From positions 1 to 15,336 of the forward strand of contig JAJYRY010000010.1 in the NCBI GenBank assembly GCA_021793855.1: a DNA stretch of 15,336 nucleotides. The letters run 5' to 3'. Of this stretch, positions 13,708-15,336 are shown in pieces (the first letter of the stretch is position 1; the number at the start of each line of letters is the position of its first letter). The translations under genes were made by a program, and so were the position numbers. The notes under the pieces were generated by a model. It saw only the letters and a list, made by a program, of their open reading frames with translations, had not been told where the DNA came from and did no database searches. Source of the DNA: Thermoplasmata archaeon. Lineage in GTDB: Archaea; Thermoplasmatota; Thermoplasmata; Thermoplasmatales; GCA-001856825.

Positions 13708-14910
13708 GTGGATTTCGCTGAAATAGGGGTCTCGGACTATTATCTAGACTTAGAACGTTCCGGTGGAAAACTCAGAAAGAACTCTGAAGATTTCTACGTC
13801 GAAGAACAGTTCGACAGTCTAGAAAAGAAAGAGGACGGAAAGGTACTTGTCCTCAAATTGAAATCTAAGAACTGGGAGCACAACAGACTCATAAGATTTC
13901 TTGCAAGAAGCAACCACATTTCGCCAAAGAGGATCCTCTTCGCTGGAACAAAGGACAGGAGGAGCGTAAAAGTTCAGTACTTCAGCATACCTGGAGCGAG
14001 ATACAGAGACTTTCACCTGGACGATGTTGAAGTCCTGGAACACTTCTACCTAGACTCCCCACTTACAGTGGGGTCACACTCTAGAAATTTCTTTGAAATC
14101 AAGATATCCGATTCAGATTCTGCAATTTTCCAAACGAATTGTGGTAGTGTGAAAAAGGCAGGAATGGTCCCTAATTTCTACGGACCTCAGAGATTTGGGT
14201 CACTTCGTCCGGTCACGCATCTGGTGGGAAAAGAGATGCTGAAGGGAAATTACAAAGAAGCAGTTAGGATCTTTGTAGGCTACCCTGGTGAAGACAGGTT
14301 TGCAGAAGTCAGAAAGCAGTATTATGAAAACCCGGACCCGGTGATGGGACTTTCTATTTTCCCTGAATCGTTGGACCTAGAAAGAATGGTCATGGAACAC
14401 CTTGTAAACAACCAAGAAGATTACTCGGGTGCAATCAAGAAGCTCCCTGACAACTTGGTTTCGATGTTTGTCCACGCATATCAGGGATACATCTTCAATA
14501 AAATACTTAGCAGGAGGTTGGAAATGAAAAAATTCCCACTTCCAGGTGATGTGTTTCATTTCAATGATGAGTTCATTCGAATCAACAATCTGAACCTAGA
14601 CAAGATGACCCTAGCTTTCAAGAGAGGAGATGGATCTCCTACGGGATTAATCATCGGATACGACACAGATCTTGCTACTGGAGCGGTTGGGGACTTGGAG
14701 AATAAGGTCGTTGAGCAAGAAGGCATCAAGACTTCGGATTTTAAGCTTCCATTCGGTTTAAGTTCGAGGGGTGAGAGAAGGGACTTATTCTTGAGGTTCA
14801 AGGATTTTGATTACGACGACTCTACCGTTAGATTTGCCCTCCCTCCCGGTGGGTATGCAACTTCTGTCCTCAGGGAAATTATGAGAGTCGACGAGATGGC
14901 AAACTACTGA
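13708..14910 (+). CDS. truD: tRNA pseudouridine synthase TruD
   Basis: TruD converts uridine 13 of tRNA to pseudouridine; archaeal members can have wider position specificity. The 400 residues show the family features: EDFYVEE near 27-33, the catalytic Asp83 in FAGTKDRRSVKVQ (78-90), the NFYGPQRFGSLRP motif (156-168), a central insertion domain (about 180-340) and the conserved end PPGGYATSVLREIMR. The length fits archaeal TruD. The GTG at 13708 is chosen because it lies 26 bases past a TATA box and the reading begins properly with a short lead into the first domain. The stop overlaps the convergent protease gene by 7 bases. Confidence 0.95.
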   Translation: MDFAEIGVSDYYLDLERSGGKLRKNSEDFYVEEQFDSLEKKEDGKVLVLKLKSKNWEHNRLIRFLARSNHISPKRILFAGTKDRRSVKVQYFSIPGARYRDFHLDDVEVLEHFYLDSPLTVGSHSRNFFEIKISDSDSAIFQTNCGSVKKAGMVPNFYGPQRFGSLRPVTHLVGKEMLKGNYKEAVRIFVGYPGEDRFAEVRKQYYENPDPVMGLSIFPESLDLERMVMEHLVNNQEDYSGAIKKLPDNLVSMFVHAYQGYIFNKILSRRLEMKKFPLPGDVFHFNDEFIRINNLNLDKMTLAFKRGDGSPTGLIIGYDTDLATGAVGDLENKVVEQEGIKTSDFKLPFGLSSRGERRDLFLRFKDFDYDDSTVRFALPPGGYATSVLREIMRVDEMANY

Positions 14911-15336
14911 TCTTTCTTGAACACATTCCCGCAGTCATCGCAACGGTAAACGTCGTCATAGAAGAAAGTCACGTTTCTGGACCCGCAGTTCTTGCAGTAA
15001 GCTCCAGCATTAGTTCGAGTTTGACTGGAATCTTGGTTCGGTGTATAGGAAGATGAACCAGCTGGAACAGCCACTTTTTTATTTCTGTTCTGCAATAGTT
15101 TACTAACTTCTAGGATGTATGCCATAGAAACGGCGACACCGGCCACAAGGAATATCAGTAAAAACAACGAGTAGAGATCTGTGGTTCCGACCGAAGCGAA
15201 TGGATTTCCGTAACCCTTTGTGAAAAGAATACTTGGAGAATCAATTGAGAAATGGAAGAGAACGTCCGCATATAGACCGAATCTCATGTACAAAACACCC
15301 AGGAATACCCCTCCTAGAGCAGCCTGAGGTATCTTT
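14904..15336 (-). CDS. C-terminal part of a CPBP-type intramembrane protease with a zinc ribbon, cut by the window edge
   Basis: The frame is open to the window edge and encodes 143 residues; the TTG at 15293 is internal, not a start. It opens with QAALGGVFLGVLYMRFGLYADVL and HFSID, which resembles the last conserved helix of CPBP (CAAX protease/bacteriocin-processing) membrane metalloproteases, where an HxxxN/D motif supplies a metal ligand. A further membrane helix (about LYSLFLLIFLVAGVAVSMAY) and a polar Ser/Thr/Gln linker follow. The end is a small zinc ribbon with two CxxC knuckles (YCKNCGS and RCDDCGN) 16 residues apart. The EExxxR motif that would prove the family lies outside the window. 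The zinc ribbon could bind a protein or nucleic acid partner in the cytoplasm. Its 3' end overlaps truD by 7 bases. Confidence 0.72.
   Translation of the reverse strand, partial: KIPQAALGGVFLGVLYMRFGLYADVLFHFSIDSPSILFTKGYGNPFASVGTTDLYSLFLLIFLVAGVAVSMAYILEVSKLLQNRNKKVAVPAGSSSYTPNQDSSQTRTNAGAYCKNCGSRNVTFFYDDVYRCDDCGNVFKKDQ

Noticed and set aside
1..15336. CRISPR arrays, rRNA or tRNA genes, and defence-system genes.
   Set aside because: No regularly spaced repeats, no cloverleaf and no restriction, toxin-antitoxin or Cas-like protein could be seen on either strand.

Overview
The window looks like chromosomal DNA of a Thermoplasmatales-type archaeon, probably an acidophile. Four things point there. 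Most genes have a TATA-like box centred about 24-28 bases before the start codon, which implies leaderless transcripts. AGG, AGA, AAG and ATC codons dominate. Thymidylate synthase X is a tandem two-domain protein. One gene pair encodes a secreted, acid-type (G1) glutamic peptidase and a membrane partner. The assignment rests on pattern recognition, not on a database search.

Layout. Positions 1-88 hold the 5' end of an unrecognised minus-strand gene, divergent from a QueG-like iron-sulfur/cobalamin protein (157-1143). Then come a 108-aa unknown protein (1206-1532), a TPR protein (1781-2317), a GltD/NfnL-type flavin oxidoreductase (2535-3974) and an LsrF-like class I aldolase (4051-4872). An IS110-family element follows directly after the aldolase stop (about 4873-6383). 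Its transposase is frameshifted. Its 5' noncoding part folds into the three-part shape expected of an IS110 bridge RNA. Next, on the minus strand, are a 53-codon orphan open frame (6423-6584), a 4-TM protein (6594-7367) and the G1 peptidase (7369-8544, probably extending to 8595).

The right half is housekeeping DNA: tandem ThyX (8671-10236, minus), a class II aldolase/short-chain dehydrogenase fusion (10356-12317), a PrxQ/Bcp peroxiredoxin (12378-12836), a membrane protein with an external domain (12830-13654, minus), TruD pseudouridine synthase (13708-14910), and the C-terminal part of a CPBP-type membrane protease carrying a zinc ribbon (14904-15336, minus, cut by the window edge).

How the genes work together. 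Most are single-gene transcription units with their own promoters. The only clear operon is peptidase plus 4-TM protein, separated by one base. That pair is locally AT-richer than its neighbours and sits beside the IS element and a gene remnant, so this middle block (about 4873-8620) reads as accessory DNA between conserved genes. The points most worth a second look are the bridge RNA candidate, the double damage to its transposase, the missing canonical start codon of the peptidase signal peptide (ACG at the predicted leaderless start), the complementary half-motifs in tandem ThyX, and a palindromic TATA box that could serve both truD and its divergent neighbour.
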